NCBI RefSeq assembly: GCF_900093605.1
Contig: NZ_FLYE01000004.1
Location: forward strand, 1 to 64,000
DNA length: 64,000 bases
Reading direction: 5' to 3'
Source: Candidatus Terasakiella magnetica
Lineage (GTDB): Bacteria; Pseudomonadota; Alphaproteobacteria; Rhodospirillales; Terasakiellaceae
In this document: piece by piece, positions 62,623-64,000 of the stretch
How positions within the stretch are numbered: position 1 is the first letter of the stretch
How the letters are laid out: the number at the start of each line of letters is the position of its first letter
Made by a program: the position numbers and the translations under genes
Notes under the pieces: model-generated
The model's database searches: none
What the model was told of the DNA's origin: nothing
What the model saw: the letters and a program-made list of their open reading frames with translations, nothing else

Positions 62623-64000
62623 TTAAACGCGTTCTTTAACCGCTTTGATCACGGCCTCAGATGTAATGCCAAAATGCTTATAAAGCTCACCAGCCGGAGC
62701 AGATGCACCAAAGCCCGTCATGCCGATAAAGGCACCGTTGGACCCGATATAGCGATCCCAGCCCATTTGCAGGCCGGCTTCAATTGCCACACGTACACCA
62801 TTGCCCAATGTATCTTGCTTATAATCATCAGACTGTTGTTCAAACAGTTCCCAACACGGCATTGAGACAACCGCAGTTGGTACACCGTCGCCCTGCAACG
62901 CATCGCGTGCTGCCATGGCAATTTCAATTTCAGAACCCGTTGCAATCAAGGTTGCTTTGCGCGGGCCATCAGCTTCACGAAGAACATAAGCCCCTTTTGC
63001 ACAGAGGTTTTCTTCAGAATATTCTGTGCGTACCGCTGGCAGGCCTTGACGTGAAAGCGCCATAACAGACGGTGTCTTTTCAGACTGCAAGGCAATCATC
63101 CAACATTCCAGCGTTTCAACCGCATCAGCTGGGCGAAACACATTTGTGTTTGGCATAGCGCGCAAAGAAGCAACTGTTTCAACAGGTTGGTGGGTCGGGC
63201 CATCTTCACCCAAACCAATGGAATCATGTGTCAGTACATAGACAACACGTTGTTCCATCAAGGCAGACAAACGCATGGCAGCGCGCATGTAATCAGCAAA
63301 CACCAAGAACGTCCCGCCGTAAGGCACGAAACCGCCATGAAGGGCCATACCATTCATAAAGGCTGCCATACCAAATTCACGAATGCCGTAATGCATGTAG
63401 TTGCCTGTGAAGTCATCAGGTGTAACCGACTTTTGGCTCTCAGCCTTCGTCAGGTTAGAGCCCGTCAAATCAGCAGAACCACCCACCATTTCAGGAATAG
63501 CGGCGCAAAGTGCATTTAGGGCCATTTGTGAAGACTGACGTGTTGCCTTTTTCGGCGCATCTTCACAGAGCTGTTTTTTATAGTCATTGGCTGTTGCCAA
63601 CCAGTTTTCCGGCAAGCCACCATCATTGGTGCGCACGAAGGTTTCTTGTGCATCAAGGTCCAGCTCGTTAAAGCGTTCCTGCCATGCTTCGCGCATTTCA
63701 GCGCCACGAGCGCCGGCTTCGCGCCATTTAGTCAAAGTCTTTTCAGGAATTTCAAACGGTGCTGCATCCCAACCAAGCTGTTCGCGCATGGTTGCAATTT
63801 CTTCATCACCAAGTGGGGCACCATGTGTTTTATGAGAGCCTTCAAGAGTTGGTGCGCCTTTACCGATTTTGGTTTTACACGCAATCAAAGACGGCTGGTT
63901 GCTTTCTTTTGCGTGATCAATCGCAAGCGCAATGGCATCAGGGTCATGACCGTCAATGGCTTGTGTGTGCCAGCCAGAAGCTTCAAAACGCTTAAGCTGA
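62623..64000 (-). CDS. tkt: Transketolase, C-terminal part (cut by the window edge)
   Basis: The frame stays open to base 64000; the upstream residues QLKRFEASGWHTQAIDGHD are transketolase sequence, so the ATG at 63888 is internal and about 200 N-terminal residues lie outside. Visible: SLIACKTKIGKGAPTLEGSHKTHGAPLG, the pyrimidine-binding domain (THDSIGLGEDGPTHQPVE, PVETVASLRAMPN) and a C-terminal domain ending AVIKAVKERV. It transfers two-carbon units in the pentose phosphate or Calvin cycle. Followed by fba and rpe in one direction. Confidence 0.95.
   Translation of the reverse strand, partial: QLKRFEASGWHTQAIDGHDPDAIALAIDHAKESNQPSLIACKTKIGKGAPTLEGSHKTHGAPLGDEEIATMREQLGWDAAPFEIPEKTLTKWREAGARGAEMREAWQERFNELDLDAQETFVRTNDGGLPENWLATANDYKKQLCEDAPKKATRQSSQMALNALCAAIPEMVGGSADLTGSNLTKAESQKSVTPDDFTGNYMHYGIREFGMAAFMNGMALHGGFVPYGGTFLVFADYMRAAMRLSALMEQRVVYVLTHDSIGLGEDGPTHQPVETVASLRAMPNTNVFRPADAVETLECWMIALQSEKTPSVMALSRQGLPAVRTEYSEENLCAKGAYVLREADGPRKATLIATGSEIEIAMAARDALQGDGVPTAVVSMPCWELFEQQSDDYKQDTLGNGVRVAIEAGLQMGWDRYIGSNGAFIGMTGFGASAPAGELYKHFGITSEAVIKAVKERV

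Overview
The window looks like chromosome of a Gram-negative alphaproteobacterium. Supporting traits are an alphaproteobacterial-style UvrA, a COQ9-family protein, a purE-purK cluster flanked by DUF465 and GGDEF genes, a full Tad/Cpa pilus locus, bacteriohemerythrins and a tungsten-type aldehyde oxidoreductase. A marine Rhodospirillales-like relative (Terasakiella or Thalassospira type) fits, but this is inferred from gene content, not shown by a marker gene. No rRNA, tRNA, insertion sequence, prophage or CRISPR array was recognised.

Region 1 (1-22 kb) is rich in secretion and signalling. It opens with the 3' part of a giant RTX/cadherin-like adhesin, then a SEC-C/YchJ protein and a fusion of metallo-beta-lactamase, cyclic-nucleotide-binding and hemerythrin domains. 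Next come a two-gene tungsten aldehyde oxidoreductase operon and a type I secretion pair whose HlyD-type adaptor carries a cyclic-nucleotide-binding domain. Upstream of that pair is an acidic protein with seven tandem MAPPPEGD repeats. A three-gene operon follows: a Cys-motif protein, a coiled coil with a 36-residue repeat, and a GAF-GAF-PAS-class III cyclase. Two tandem chemoreceptors close the region, one ending in PilZ. A nucleotide cyclase and two proteins with nucleotide-binding domains thus lie within 15 kb.

Region 2 (22-34 kb) is a Tad/Flp pilus locus: tadD on +, and tadG, tadE, a tadE/F-like gene, flp, prepilin peptidase, cpaB, cpaC, cpaD, cpaE, cpaF, tadB and tadC on -. Five 16-bp palindromes matching or nearly matching TGTGA-N6-TCACA (the CRP/FNR-family site) lie in its gaps. 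They connect the pilus to cyclic-nucleotide signalling by inference.

Region 3 (34-54 kb) is mostly metabolism and housekeeping: TlpA-type thioredoxin, solute-binding protein, propionyl-CoA synthetase, a second acyl-CoA synthetase, phosphofructokinase between two DUF465 genes, a degenerate GGDEF protein, purEK, an MFS efflux pump, COQ9, peptide deformylase, ribosomal protein bS21 with no standard start codon, a single-domain hemerythrin, an isochorismatase-like hydrolase, pntAB, DUF454, an SDR, an M23 peptidase lipoprotein and ssb.

Region 4 (54-64 kb) holds a solute-binding protein, uvrA, an MNT/HEPN toxin-antitoxin pair, a TauE/SafE exporter with its TIGR02186 partner, ppnP, and the sugar-phosphate genes rpe, fba and tkt, the last cut by the window edge. 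Many gene ends carry clear intrinsic terminators.
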